From: Platynereis dumerilii
Lineage: Eukaryota; Annelida; Polychaeta; Phyllodocida; Nereididae
DNA: 64,000 bases
Direction of reading: 5' to 3'
Assembly (NCBI GenBank): GCA_026936325.1
Contig: JAPTHN010000014.1
Location: 26,519,348-26,583,347, forward strand
Positions 28,101 through 38,250 of this stretch are shown in pieces (within the stretch, counting starts at the first letter, position 1; each line of letters starts with the position of its first letter). The notes beneath the pieces are model-generated. The model did no database searches. It saw only the letters and a program-made list of their open reading frames with translations, and was not told where the DNA came from. The translations under genes and the position numbers were made by a program.

Positions 28101-31100
28101 GGACCAGTATGAGAACCGCAGACAAAAATAAATAAAATCAATTGACATTTGAGTTTCAAAAAATATTTTAGAAACAATTCTGACTCAGATAACAAATTCT
28201 TTTTGACTTAATTTACTGCTTAATGTCATTCTGACCTTTGGCAACTTATAGCAAGACCCTGCCAAGATCCACCAGTACTAGTTCTGCTATAGCAGTTGCC
28301 AGGTATGCAGCACTTTTACTATATATCTTGGTACACCTCTGAAATCTCTAGAACACTAGCAACAAAAATATCTTGGATGCTCCCTGCTGCCTGCTTGTTG
28401 TGTGGGGGCTGAGAAGACAAAAAAAGTTGGCAGGTATTGTTCTAAGCTACCAAGGCAGAAGGAGGTTAGACTGAGATTCTTCTACACAATTGCGCTGTGC
28501 TAGTTTTTGCATCATTTTTACACCTCCCATTCTGTTAACTTTGATATTTGTGGGAAGAAGTGTCACTGTCTGACCAAGATAATCTTTTATGTTCTGGTAC
28601 AGACTGACGGACAAAATTATTTAATTTGACCAAATTAATTACAAAAAAAAGTTGGAGAGAATTGGTTCTGACATTCTGACCAATTATACCTGTAAAACAA
28701 ATGTGTGTCTAATTCTCTACTTATTATCCAAGACCACAATTTGAATACTATATGTGCTGTGGGCCATAGCCTCCAATTATCAACAATTCGACTCACATTA
28801 CAATACGGTACTTCTTTTCTTTTTCAGACTCACAGTTCAGAAGTGTTTTTGAAGATGCTTGTGCTTGAAGCTTCTTCTAATCAATCATCTGTAACATGTC
28901 TTTAGGTTTTTGCTTAAAACTCCTCTATTTTATTAAAAATAACTAAAACACTGCAGAACATCTAGATATCAGAAGCTATCATATTGGACATTCGGCGTCA
29001 AGGCAACAATGTTTAGCCGGAAATACCAGAGAAGTCACATAGCCTCCTGTGATAACATTGTGTATGATATCATAACTATAACAAATATCCCTGACCTTAA
29101 GAAAGGTGTTATAGTTATGATTCTACACTATATTAATAATGTGGTAAATTAATAGAGCGCTCTGATATTGCAGCAGAGCAAAGTCAATGATGGATCCAAG
29201 TTTATTTCATGATGGCAGAATAATGCCACTGAGCAGAGAAAATCAAGAAATCAATTGTGGATCCAAGTTCAATTAGTTCATCTTTGACAAAAATTTAATA
29301 ACTTCATTGGACCTGATATCCCAGTGTAAAGTCAGTTCAGATGGAAGTTATTATGGTGCTAGGATACCACTGAGGAAATTATGGAGAAAAATTATTATTA
29401 GAATGCCTCATTCCTACAATGAGTTAATGTTGAGGTATTCTCATATTTCTGAAAGTCCACATCTATTCAACTATTTTACTAAACTCATCTTCCAAAATGT
29501 AAAACAAGCCAGAAACCCAACCATTTCAAGAGAAAGACTCAGTGAAGAAGTGGTTTACTTTGCAAACTAGCATTACACCATTCTAAACATCTGTAGAAAG
29601 TTAGCAGTGCTATCCCATTTCTAACCAATGCCACTTCTGATCTCAAGCTGACCTGGTGCAGTGAGTGGTACACCTGAATGATGATCTATAAATAGATCAA
29701 GGCACCTGTTGATGACTCAAGTGAAGGTGAATGTCTATCAGTCAAGATGCTGACATGTTTGGATGCTTTTCATAGTAATCAGTCAAGACTATTGTATTGG
29801 TTGTGGTGTTCATTTGTACGTAGTGTTCAGTTAAAGGTAACAAGTTTGATTATGTTCGTGTTGGTGAAGAAGTTGGGTACTCAATCCAGGTTTTCGTGAT
29901 TTCAGAAATGCTTTCTTGAAAAGAAGAAATAAATCTATTGATAAAACTTCTCACTAATCTGACCCTGAATATATTTTGTGTAAACCTGCTTGAGGAAGAT
30001 TTATCTTAAAATGGAGAGATCTATATAATCAAACGCTGAATCGATGCCAAGCCAACATTTTCCTATAAAGTGCAACTAATCATGCTCTTAGACAAATAGA
30101 AATGTTAAGAAACCAGGCACGACTACAATTTCATTTTCTTGCATCATGCGACCCAATATATAATAAGCAGATGATAATCTTAACATACAGTCAACAAGCA
30201 AGACAAAGTACATATCCAAACGACAACACCGGCAGACCTTTTTTTGCTTTTCATGTTTGACCACCAGTTTGTCAGTGATGCAATCCGCAAATAGGCCATC
30301 CATGGGTCAAGGGTCAAGGACGGGAGGAAGTAGGTCAGAGGTCACAGAAGTAGGTCACAAGGTCAAGAGGTCAGGAGAGAAGTAGGTCAAGCGGTATGAG
30401 GATTGATGCAGGGTCCCGGATCCAAACTCGAAGCTTGAAATTAGATGCGTGGAGGCTGCAGGAAGGATTAGTGGAGAGAAGAGTTAATCAGGAAAAATGC
30501 AAGGATAAATACAAGGAAAGATTATTTTGTATACACAATAGGGTGCATCGTCTGCCCCCTAAAAATGAAAAAATTGACATATTCATTTGCACTTTCGCCA
30601 TAGTGTACCTATGCCCGAAGAAACGTATTCTGCAAAATTTCAATAAGATCGGATGTGGCCTTAGGGTGGCACTTTTGCATTAAAGTTGAGTCCAAAATTG
30701 TCAAAAAATGATGCTTTTAAAAGTCGCGGTTAGGAATATCTTACTTACCGTTGGTTGTATGATTTCAATTCAAATACCATTGTTCTTAGAAGAAAATTTT
30801 CTTTAATTTGAATGGTAGAAAGCTATATTTCTGAAAATTTCTCATGCTTTAGTGTTTTGGAAAGCTTGAAGTTTTTGACTATTATGACAAAATGTTTGGA
30901 AAAATCAATTCAAATGTCAACTTCTGCCTAACTTTCACATAATCATTAGAATAAAACATAAGGAACACTTTGCTGAAGAAAGTAGAAAATGTGATATTTT
31001 CTATGGAAAGTGATTCATCAAATTCAAATGTGCAAATTAGCATAAATTACATGTAAATATGAGAAATACAACAGTTCATTGAAACACCGCTCTGCCTCTG

Positions 31101-32941
31101 TCTTTCTTCTGACTACAAAATAATGCCATTAAGCTTTTATCAGATGATGTAGTAGACCATATCCTCACTTTGTAGACTTCTTTGAGTTCCTAAAGTCACA
31201 TTAACATCCTTTTTTTGATTTATCACATTTTACCCGATAAAAAATAAAATATCTCGGCACAATTGCAACTTCTACTCAATGGAAACCATTGATGTTGGTA
31301 TTCAAATTAAAGCTCTCTTTCTGAGGAATTTAACTGTGCCATCCAGAAATCATTTCAAGAAAAATTGACAATATTATTTATAACCGCGAATCGCTACTAT
31401 ATGACCTAATACTGAAATTTCAAGGCTGTTGTGCCACCCTTTGGCATTGGTATATTTTCCTAAAATTTTACAGGGCTTCTTTAATGATACAAGGGAATAA
31501 CCCTGCAGAAGTGCATGGTGATTTGAAGTTATAGGGGCAGATGATGCACCCTAATACACAATATGCTATACAGTACATCTAGTACAGATTATGCAAACCT
31601 ATGGACTACAATCACAAGGATTTATACATCTTTTTAGTCTGTCCTCAAATTTGGCCTTTCGACAGAGTAACACATTTTAATTTTTTTGAAACCTTGATGG
31701 AAGTCATCAAATATATGTAGGGTCAACCTTCGCCATCCTGTTTCATGGCTTTTCTTTAGCAAAAAATGCAAAAAGGTCTTTCGTTTCATGACCTTCCGTG
31801 CAGACATCCAAAGCCTACACAACTTTTTAATGTGTTTGGCATATTCATCATCTGAGCATTTCAAAGCAACAGACCTTTGACGATAAATGACAAAATTGTT
31901 ATCAGTTCACTGATTTCAGAAAACCCAAGGACTCAATTCATCAAATACTGCCTCAATCAATCCTTTAATTGACAGAAATTACATCTTCACAAAAGATACA
32001 TCTTCAAGAAATTCAGGGCCACATCATCCAATACTTGGTGTAAGGTTATTTCATCATTGTCAATTATTAATTTATTTTGGCTCTTCATATGTATACACTG
32101 TAACTTCCATTTTAATATTGACACTAAATCAATACAGCTTATGCCAATTTCTAGCAGACTGTACACAATTCATGTATACATGTACACTGCATGTTGTGTG
32201 TGGTTGGTGATAAGAATCCTTGTTCTCGATTTAGCACACATATCCCTGAGCACTTTCTCAGAGCATTCAGTTTCTTGGAGCATGTGTATCTTTGGCCCAA
32301 GAGCATGTAGAATTCCTGGAGGAGCAACCATGGTTCAACTCTGCTGCCTAATGCTCTGACATCATATGGTTTTTGCTATGATTTAAGATTTGAGGAGTAC
32401 AATTTATTTGAGTACTGCTTTTATTTTGAAGTTTGAAAAAAAAAATTACAAGCCTATTGAGATTTTTACTACAAATTCGAGAATGCAGACCGCTTATATA
32501 AAGATATCTTGAACATAAAGTTTAGAACAAAAAAAAAACTTCTGAGATGTTTCAAAAGTCAGTATGATGTAAACATTTACTTTCACCAAAGGTGAAAATC
32601 AGATTACTTTATTGTACAAATCAGCAGATGAATTTATTTATAATTCTAAAATATTATGGACTGTATGAGCCATCAAACCTCATCAAAAAGTTTTGAAAAA
32701 GAACTTTTGAGATATTTTCTAATGAGCTAATACTTCTTTGGCTACCAAGTTGTTTCACTGCTTGTGTTTAGCTCTGCTCCACTTTATGTGCCAATTTCAA
32801 CAGCAACATCAAGTACCCAGGCTATTTTAAGACCAAGAACTCTGTAAATCATTTCAAACTTTTGATAAACAAACCAAAACTTTTCAAAGTATACAAGAAC
32901 AACAAGATACTAGAAGTTGATCATACCTTAGCCTTAGCCAT
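13020..32941 (-). CDS. GMC-family FAD-dependent oxidoreductase (glucose/choline dehydrogenase-like), 13 coding exons
   Basis: The protein is a flavoenzyme of the glucose-methanol-choline (GMC) family, which oxidises alcohols or sugars with FAD. Coding exons, 5' to 3': 32927-32941, 25633-25777, 20175-20276, 19415-19527, 18711-18900, 18269-18397, 17725-17846, 17173-17343, 16528-16681, 15906-16057, 15123-15300, 13692-13996, 13020-13184. They total 1941 nt (646 codons plus stop), and every junction is GT-AG and in phase. Seen in the product: a short basic N-terminus, a hydrophobic anchor at about residues 14-31, the Rossmann motif VGGGTSG (54-60), IEAGG (78-82), GMC signature 1 (about 132-155), signature 2 (about 306-320), and the C-terminal GMC domain ending AEKAADMI. 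The start ATG has a strong context (CCACCATGG). The length is normal for the family apart from a polar C-terminal tail of about 45 residues. The residue at the usual catalytic His (YHPxGT) is Ser543 (YSPVGT), while the second active-site position is His589. Substrate is unknown; the anchor suggests a membrane-bound or secretory-pathway enzyme. Insect-type GLD, CHDH-like or another GMC subfamily are all possible. Confidence 0.95.
13692..13996 (-). CDS. GMC oxidoreductase exon 12 (residues 491-592): active-site region
   Basis: Carries [11 protein letters not shown] (541-551), where the family normally has YHPxGTCxMG, then [20 protein letters not shown] and [15 protein letters not shown]. The codon for residue 543 is TCC (Ser) rather than a His codon. 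His589 occupies the second active-site position (Asn or His in relatives). The donor is GTAAGT. Confidence 0.96.
15123..15300 (-). CDS. GMC oxidoreductase exon 11 (residues 432-491): start of GMC C-terminal domain
   Basis: Encodes [20 protein letters not shown] and [17 protein letters not shown]. These match the family motifs LxxPxSRGxIxLxS and PxxxxNYLxxxxDxxxLVE. Confidence 0.96.
15906..16057 (-). CDS. GMC oxidoreductase exon 10 (residues 381-431)
   Basis: Part of the substrate-binding domain, the least conserved part of the family, including [10 protein letters not shown] and [15 protein letters not shown]. In phase with exons 9 and 11. The donor is GTAAGT. Confidence 0.92.
16528..16681 (-). 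CDS. GMC oxidoreductase exon 9 (residues 330-381)
   Basis: Encodes [16 protein letters not shown], the family's conserved LPVGxNLQDH segment; here Gln replaces the usual final His. The exon then enters the variable substrate domain. The donor is GTATGT. Confidence 0.94.
17173..17343 (-). CDS. GMC oxidoreductase exon 8 (residues 273-329): GMC signature 2
   Basis: Exactly 57 codons, phase 0 at both ends. Includes [20 protein letters not shown], the second GMC signature, followed by VGP and a helix towards PVGDNLQD in the next exon. Confidence 0.96.
17725..17846 (-). CDS. GMC oxidoreductase exon 7 (residues 232-272)
   Basis: Encodes [20 protein letters not shown], equivalent to the family QxTxxxGxRxSxxxA segment, and [12 protein letters not shown]. 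Joins exons 6 and 8 in phase. Confidence 0.94.
18269..18397 (-). CDS. GMC oxidoreductase exon 6 (residues 189-232)
   Basis: Encodes [12 protein letters not shown], equivalent to the family YHGxxGPLxVSD segment, then a helix ([14 protein letters not shown]) and DVNGRSQYG. The acceptor follows a (CT)n tract and the donor is GTGAGT. Confidence 0.93.
18711..18900 (-). CDS. GMC oxidoreductase exon 5 (residues 126-189): GMC signature 1
   Basis: Contains [16 protein letters not shown], which matches the first GMC signature, followed by the conserved HDFDEWA and [11 protein letters not shown] segments. The acceptor TTCTGTAG is intact although a histone H3 fragment lies 77 nt upstream in the intron. 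The donor is GTATGT. Confidence 0.95.
18978..19100 (+). pseudogene. Histone H3 gene fragment, antisense in intron 4 of the oxidoreductase gene
   Basis: The plus-strand reading contains [16 protein letters not shown] and [15 protein letters not shown], the histone H3 region of about residues 28-62. Relative to canonical H3 it has a stop codon within the ARKSAP segment, Leu for Pro in that segment, Thr for Ala after GTV, His for Arg before YQKS, and Ser for Arg after LLI. The similarity ends abruptly on both sides, so this is a small fossil piece, not a working histone gene. Confidence 0.9.
19415..19527 (-). CDS. GMC oxidoreductase exon 4 (residues 88-125)
   Basis: Encodes the [19 protein letters not shown] region, which corresponds to the family's conserved segment between the FAD ribose-binding motif and signature 1. 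It has a CAG acceptor and a GTGAGTA donor. It enters in phase 1, completing a Gly codon, and leaves in phase 0. Confidence 0.93.
19799..20160. mobile_element. Tc1/mariner-like MITE, copy 1 (362 bp)
   Basis: Terminal inverted repeats of about 60 bp start (C/T)AGCGAAAC..CTTTGATATAG and include GTGGACTGTGGCACTGTG. The element is flanked by TA dinucleotides (19797-19798 and 20161-20162). A second copy lies inverted at 42779-43148. It sits in intron 3, ending 14 nt from the donor of exon 3. Confidence 0.88.
20175..20276 (-). CDS. GMC oxidoreductase exon 3 (residues 54-88): FAD ADP-binding motif
   Basis: Encodes [14 protein letters not shown], the GxGxxG dinucleotide-binding loop, and LLIEAGG, whose Glu typically binds the FAD ribose. 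The donor GTGAGG lies only 14 nt from the end of a MITE that occupies 19799-20160. Confidence 0.95.
23755..23943. mobile_element. Near-perfect hairpin MITE (189 bp) in intron 2
   Basis: Two arms of about 90 bp are almost exact inverted complements, meeting around 23848. The ends read CACTCTAAAAAAT and ATTTTTTAGAGTG, with flanking TA on both sides. It is non-coding. Transcribed as part of the pre-mRNA it would form a long double-stranded hairpin. Confidence 0.9.
25130..25600. repeat. Unclassified repetitive stretch in intron 2
   Basis: Starts with three 20-bp-spaced copies of a TTTCAAAAAACC-like unit (about 25148-25200), then a segment dense in CCAGCTGG and GCCAGC words, ending ACCAATTTTGTCCGAAAT. 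That last string resembles the tip of the hairpin MITE at 23755-23943, suggesting a diverged relative. Boundaries are unresolved. Confidence 0.35.
25633..25777 (-). CDS. GMC oxidoreductase exon 2 (residues 6-54): membrane anchor and start of FAD fold
   Basis: The exon is flanked by TTGCAG and GTGAGT. It encodes a basic flank, a hydrophobic stretch of about 18 residues (roughly 14-31, [18 protein letters not shown]), a polar linker, and YDYII, the first beta-strand of the Rossmann fold. It ends in phase 1, and the split Val codon is completed by exon 3. A single N-terminal helix after lysines and an arginine suggests a signal anchor; a cleaved signal peptide is less likely because no obvious cleavage box follows. 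Confidence 0.93.
26934..27062. promoter_or_regulatory. Candidate intronic element: DR1 nuclear-receptor site overlapping a GTCACGTGAC palindrome
   Basis: AGGTCA-c-AGGTCA (26965-26977) overlaps GTCACGTGAC (26974-26983), which equals the CLEAR/E-box consensus bound by TFEB/MITF-type bHLH factors. The segment is framed by inverted GAGGAGCTC and GAGCTCCTC words, so it could be a small transposable element. It lies in intron 1, 1.2 kb from exon 2. Confidence 0.4.
27444..27489. repeat. Short CTGT/CTAT microsatellite
   Basis: Interrupted run of CTGT and CTAT tetranucleotides in intron 1. Confidence 0.6.
29069..29121. other. Isolated stem-loop with a perfect 14-bp stem
   Basis: ATCATAACTATAAC (29069-29082) pairs exactly with GTTATAGTTATGAT (29108-29121) around a loop of about 25 nt. 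The function is unknown; it could be a tiny MITE relic or a structured RNA. Confidence 0.45.
30304..30389 (+). promoter_or_regulatory. Cluster of eight RGGTCA nuclear-receptor half-sites in intron 1
   Basis: Same-orientation half-sites begin at 30304, 30311, 30332, 30339, 30352, 30360, 30368 and 30384. They make two DR1 pairs and two DR2 spacings within 86 bp. DR1 and DR2 are typical RXR-heterodimer and HNF4-type sites. The array could equally be a chance expansion of a degenerate GGTCA minisatellite. Confidence 0.45.
30531..31561. mobile_element. hAT-type non-autonomous transposon (1015 bp) with 8-bp target duplication
   Basis: The element 30539-31553 has terminal inverted repeats TAGGGTGCATCRTCTGCCCC (19 of 20 matching) and further paired GGTGGCAC/GTGCCACC blocks inside. 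The perfect 8-bp direct repeat ATACACAA flanks it (30531-30538 and 31554-31561). No transposase ORF remains. It lies in intron 1 of the oxidoreductase gene. Confidence 0.9.
32927..32941 (-). CDS. GMC oxidoreductase coding exon 1 (residues 1-5)
   Basis: Start codon in the strong context CCACCATGG, encoding MAKAK, then a GTATGA donor. The 5' UTR continues to higher coordinates, where an upstream ATG opens a two-codon uORF (32968-32976). Intron 1, of 7.1 kb, follows and holds the hAT-type element and both candidate regulatory clusters. Confidence 0.8.
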
Positions 32942-33060
32942 GGTGGATAGGTGATGGTGGAAGTGGCTTAGTCCATGGAAAGGAAGAAAATGGCGCCTGG
33001 TCAGCTTCCAGGTAACCCCTTAGGTCATTAATATTAAACAGGATCCCCCCTCCCTCACTC
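32942..33060 (-). promoter_or_regulatory. Presumed 5' UTR/promoter-proximal region of the oxidoreductase gene, with a two-codon uORF
   Basis: Upstream of the start codon on the minus strand lies ATGGACTAA (32968-32976), a minimal upstream ORF in good initiation context. An AT-rich element (TTTAATATTAA, about 33030) and a pyrimidine/purine-biased tract follow. The transcription start is not determinable from sequence. Confidence 0.35.
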
Positions 33061-34570
33061 TCCAACTCTCCCTCTCAGACTGGCTGAGTGCACTGCTAAA
33101 TTTTCGGTGTAAAATCTACTGTAATTTCGTGACAGGAAATAGTCTAATTCTTGCACTCTTCCAGAAAATAAAGGTTTACCTATTGACATAAATCTATTGC
33201 AATGGATGGATGAAGTGCTTCATGCGCTGTCATGTCCTGTATTAATGCACTTGGTAGGCTAATTAGGAGAGGGTAGGGCACACAAATTTGGCAAAGAATG
33301 ATGATTGAAACTCCTGCAGAGTAATTGTGGACAGAGACAATATTCTTGATGATCTTGTTTAAAATTTCAAGTAATTGTAGTAGTTGTTAGAGCTGGACAT
33401 ATTTGAAATATCAGCACTTGCAAATGTTTGTTTATAAAATAAATTCAGCCATGTCACAATAAATATCACAGCTTTCAGAAAGTGAAATGACATTGAATTT
33501 TCACAGTCCATGCATACTGCCCTCCCATGGACTAGTAGGGGTGGAACCTTTGGCTGATCCCAGCCTCAATCCTTGACTCTGGAAGTTCCTGGTTACCTTT
33601 GAGAATAGAAGAAACTCCCACATTTTACATGTTCCACCTCTAACCCACCTCAAATTTCTAATGGCCAAAATCTCTGCAGCCATTGGTTAGTCCACATGAC
33701 ACCCAGGGAGAATATTAAAATGATAAGTGGATTTCAAAACTCTTTTGGACAAGAGGTGTGACCAGTGAAACATCAGTCATCAGATCAAATCATGCCAATA
33801 TAAAAGGAAAACACACAGGTATAGGGGGTTATAGACAACTGCCAACATGCAAATACAAACATCATAGAGAAATGCAACATTTTTTCATATCATACACTCT
33901 CAATACATAGTTGTACAGCTTGGATGAAACACCTACCATTTTGTTTGCTCACAGAATCCAAACCGAAAGATGTGCTTCAATCTCACTATTCTAAAAGCCT
34001 GCTATCCTCTGTCTTCTATCCAAAGATCTATCCAGACCTATCCAAGGAGGATAGAGAGACACCAGGAGAATAGGCAGATAGGCCAGAAGAATAGGCCAGC
34101 AGCAGTGGATAGAGACAGGTAGATAGGCCTATCTCCTGCTGCTCTACTGTCAGAGAGCTGCTCAAGATGAAGATCTGGCCAAAAGAGTAAGCCAGGGGGA
34201 CCTGCTAGCCCCACACCTATTCGCCAAGAACAAGGCACAATTCAACACAGTGTATTGTGCTTTCTCACAGAGCTCTACCAGATGCTAAGCTGCTCATAGA
34301 ACAGTATATTATTATGTCATGTACAATAAGGTTACACCCTTTTCCTAAAGATTCTCATTATTTTCGTGATCATCCATCTCATAAAATCAAATTAAAAGGT
34401 TGACTTCAAATTCAGGTCAATAGCAACATTCATAAAATTAAAGCTGGATTGGTCAAAGACTGTTGAAAAGATTGAAACTAAGTTAGATTTCAGTGAATTA
34501 CTATCTTTTGCCCTAAGAGGAATTTGTTACGTAGTACATCAAAAGTATCGAATTGGAAATTAAATGCATT
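33061..34570. other. Intergenic, no recognised gene
   Basis: Upstream flank of the oxidoreductase gene up to the second foldback element. Words built on ATAGGC and GATAGG recur with partial inverted symmetry around 34.03-34.14 kb. No exon is supported. Confidence 0.35.
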
Positions 34571-34572
34571 TA

Positions 34573-35280
34573 GTCCAGGCTCTGACCTACAACCCCGTAT
34601 ACAATGCGAGCCGCAGAGAATTAGATGATTGAATCATGTAGCTTAGTGTCCTAGCTTCCAAAATCACACAGGTGGACGTTCCGATTTTACTGCGAATATC
34701 CACTAGGGGGCGTTTTTCAAAAATGGCCGCTGTTCTTACTCTCGCCATTCTATTTTCCTTAATTTTCAAGATACAATTTCATGCAACACCACTTTTTAGG
34801 GGTTTTCTGACCTGCAGAATCCATTTCTGAACTTACTTTTGTGGTACAGTGTGTGTATCATGTGAAATTGCTGTGGTTAATTTACATTTATGAAGACCGA
34901 TGGTCAAATTCACTAAAATCGTCATAAATCTGCCTAATTCTTGTATCTAATCCCACTCCAGCAGCCAGATTGGTGTAATGTGTCACTTATAAAGGTTTAG
35001 GAAACTTAACTTGGGGTTCAACCAGGTTTGGAGACATTTTATTTGGCCAAGAACCACGCTTATATTCAGTTTTGACTGGCAGATAATGGCCGAAAAGCAA
35101 AAATAATTGCCTAAAAATCACAAATTTTGTTATTTAAACAGCAAATAAAGCATGGAACTCCCTCAGATTAATACATTCTTTGCTTCCTGCATAACTTCAG
35201 AGTGTTCTTTGCAAAAAGATTGGTCACTGGAATTTTTTTCATGTCAAAATAAAGTCAGAAAGCAGTTGTATCCTTCCAAA
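34573..35280 (+). repeat. FB2 left inverted arm
   Basis: Mirror image of 39035-39739. Begins with the GTCC(A/T)GGCTCTGACC terminus and contains GCCCCCTAGTGG-type words close to the end. Confidence 0.85.
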
Positions 35281-35293
35281 TTAATTTTCTCTT

Positions 35294-35790
35294 GCCATTC
35301 TATTTTCAGGATACAATTTCATGCAACACCACTTTTTGGGGGTTTTCTGAAAGGCAGAATCCATTTCTGAACTTACTTTTGTGGTATAGTGTGTGTATCA
35401 TGTGATATTGCAATGTCTAATTTACATATAAATGAAGACCGCTGAAGACCAATGGTCAAATTCACTCAAATTTCCATAAATCTGCCTAATTCTTGTCTTA
35501 TCCCACTCCAGCAGCCAGAATGGTGTAATGTGTGAGTTAGAGAGGTTTAGGAAACTTAATTTGGGGTTGAACCAGGTCTGGGAACATTTTACATGGTCCA
35601 GGACCAGGCCTGTCTTCAGTTTTGACTTACAAATAATCTGCAAAACACAAAATAATTGTCTAATAAACGCAACTTAGGTTTTTAAAACACCAAATAAAGA
35701 ATGGAACTGCCTAAAATTAATACACATTTTGCTTCTTGCATGATTTCAGAGTGTTCTTTGTGAAAAGAGAGGTTACTGTGGTGGAAATAG
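35294..35790 (+). repeat. Internal tandem copy of the FB2 arm
   Basis: Direct, diverged repeat of 34744 to about 35240: both start GCCATTCTATTTTC and both contain CCCACTCCAGCAGCCAGA. A third, much weaker copy appears around 35.88-36.15 kb. Confidence 0.8.
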
Positions 35791-37261
35791 GACTGTAAGT
35801 GTCAAAATAATGTTATTTTAGATTGTCAAGAATGGACCATGTAATAAACATTACAGGCCCCGACTCATTTTTTTTACTCATCCTACTCTACACTACATAT
35901 GAAGATTTGTTGTATGACTTATTAAGATTTCTGATCACTTATTTGGGTAGAATTTGTTTATCTTTTGTTTTGGTGGGCATAAAATAGCTGAAATGCAAAA
36001 TAACCACCAAAAAATAATAACTAGAAATTTAGGTGTTTATTCAAACAACAACGTCTACTTTTTTAAAGTGATACTTGCTTCTAATTAGTCGATACCTAAC
36101 ACTTCAGTTCTGAAACAAATAGAGAGTGCCCTTTGCAGTATAAGTAACATGCTGTAAACCTACCAAAATAGCGAAAAAATGCTCAGCGTTGCTGCAACAT
36201 TGGCTGTTTTAATTATCATCATAATCAACAACTGACTGACCCTTGACAAAAAACTATGGTACGTGCTTTCATCTTTGGCTCAAAGATAATGCATATCTGC
36301 TTAATATATAGGGTTAGCAGTAAAAATTGACAATAGTGAAAACAAGAAGCAAAAAAATCGTCAAACGGTGCTCATTATTTGCAAATCACCTTCTTTCTAT
36401 CATGAATTATGAATTTTTGTACTGTCTTCCCAGTAGAGTTCAAAATGGAGTTAGTTTATCAGATTTCTACACCAATGTTTATCAGCATGAATGACACACT
36501 CTTTGCGATGACACATTATTGGGGGTTTAACAAATAGTTCATAATTAAAAAAATGAAATTAAATGAATATCCTGTGACATTAAAAATGTTGCAAATGCAG
36601 CCTTTTGTGTTAGTTTTCTCGGTCTCAAAAAAATTGCTCCTTCAAAAGCACACAAATGATGTAAGAAAATATACCAACACAGTGTGCATGTACACGGCAA
36701 ACGATATTGTCATAATAATTCCTTACCTTTAGAGAAAACTTAAGCATTAGGCAAGTTTGTCGGTTTCATATAACATTTGGCCCTCAAAGCTGTTCATAGA
36801 AAATAATAATCTGATTAAGTTGAAATACAATTCTTAAAAAAGAAAAGCACCAAAGACACTGGATGTTCTAGTCCACTTCTTTTCTGTACAGTCTAACTTG
36901 ACACCTCAGAAGCATGTGATTGCAAAAATCCACGACTCTCATTGGTCAGCATATCCCTTACAGGAACATCATAGTAGCAGTGAAATAGCTGAAATGTAAA
37001 ATAACCACAAAAAAACGATAGACATTTGTGTGAGTAGCATTATTCTGTCCAACCAGGGTTCTAAAAGCCTTTGTCTGAATGATAATAGTTAGTTACGAGC
37101 ATTAAGAAGGTGTATTGACTCACTATTGAGTATCTCATGTTGGCCAAGTAAGTTTTGCTTTTGGCCAATTGGATACTTCATATTAGAATTAAGCATCATA
37201 ACCTGAATGTTCCCACTGAGCATCTGACTGCATTTGACATCAGAGGGATGGCACATTTCAG

Positions 37262-38250
37262 ATTCAGATTCAGATCTTTTTTTTATTATCACTTATATAC
37301 AAAATAAACAAGTAAATACAAAATTGATACCCGAAGGCATAGTTGCCGCTCATGGGTATCAAAACTAGGCATACATAAAGTAATATTATGATAATAACAT
37401 AAATTAAATGGTAATAGAAAAGAATTTTAAAAAAATAAAAAAAATAAAAAAAAAATTAAAAGGAAACAGAAAACGAAATACGGAATTTGGTCAACTTATA
37501 TTATCTAGATATAGTCATATGCACCATTACTCGCAGGCAACTCTATGATAAAAAAAATGAAATTAAGTGTGATAGATGTGATAACTCACAAAATTGAAGT
37601 GAAACAGATTTACTAATTTGCACAAACATAGCAATTTGTAGAAAGACATTCTGAAGTATAAGAATCAATTGTCAATCGTTTGAAATAAAATTTGACACCA
37701 TCAAGGCTATGAGTAGTTAATTTTTCTTTAAAGTTGGCAGCCATTTCATTTATAACTGATGGATAAATATATGAAATACTGTGTCTTGCAAACTCATGTC
37801 TCACAGAGGGTAGCGGCACATCATTTGCAATTCTTGTATTGTGGGAATGACCACGATACGCATTCAATCTATCAATCATGTCAATATTGAAATATTCTGG
37901 TAACATATTGTTATGGAGTTTATAGCAAAATTTGTAATCACCCAGTGCACACAGATCCTTCAGTTTAAGTAAGTTAAATTTTTTAAAAAGTTGTGAGGTA
38001 TGCGAATTGTAGCTACTTTTACTAATTATTCTGACTGCTCTCTTTTGTAATTTAAAAAGTTTACTAGAGGACCAACCCCAGACCATGAGACCATAATTCA
38101 AATAGGAGAGAATAAGAGCATTATATATTTGTAGTAGAACGTGAGACGGCAATAATTTTTTGATTTTGTTCATAATTCCTAGCGTTTTTGATATTTTTTT
38201 AGACAGACCCTGAATGTGATCTTTCCATTTCATGTTTTCATCAAGTATGA
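37262..38250 (-). mobile_element. 5'-truncated CR1/jockey-type LINE fragment nested in FB2
   Basis: A 206-codon minus-strand frame (37613-38233) encodes the C-terminal end of a non-LTR reverse transcriptase: WKDHIQGLSKKISKTLGIM, YNALILSYLNYGLMVWG and QKRAVRIIS are typical of the thumb and downstream region. The palm with YADD is missing. The 3' end carries a (TCTGAA)n tail at about 37262-37280, a usual CR1-like ending. It is a dead fragment. Confidence 0.85.
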
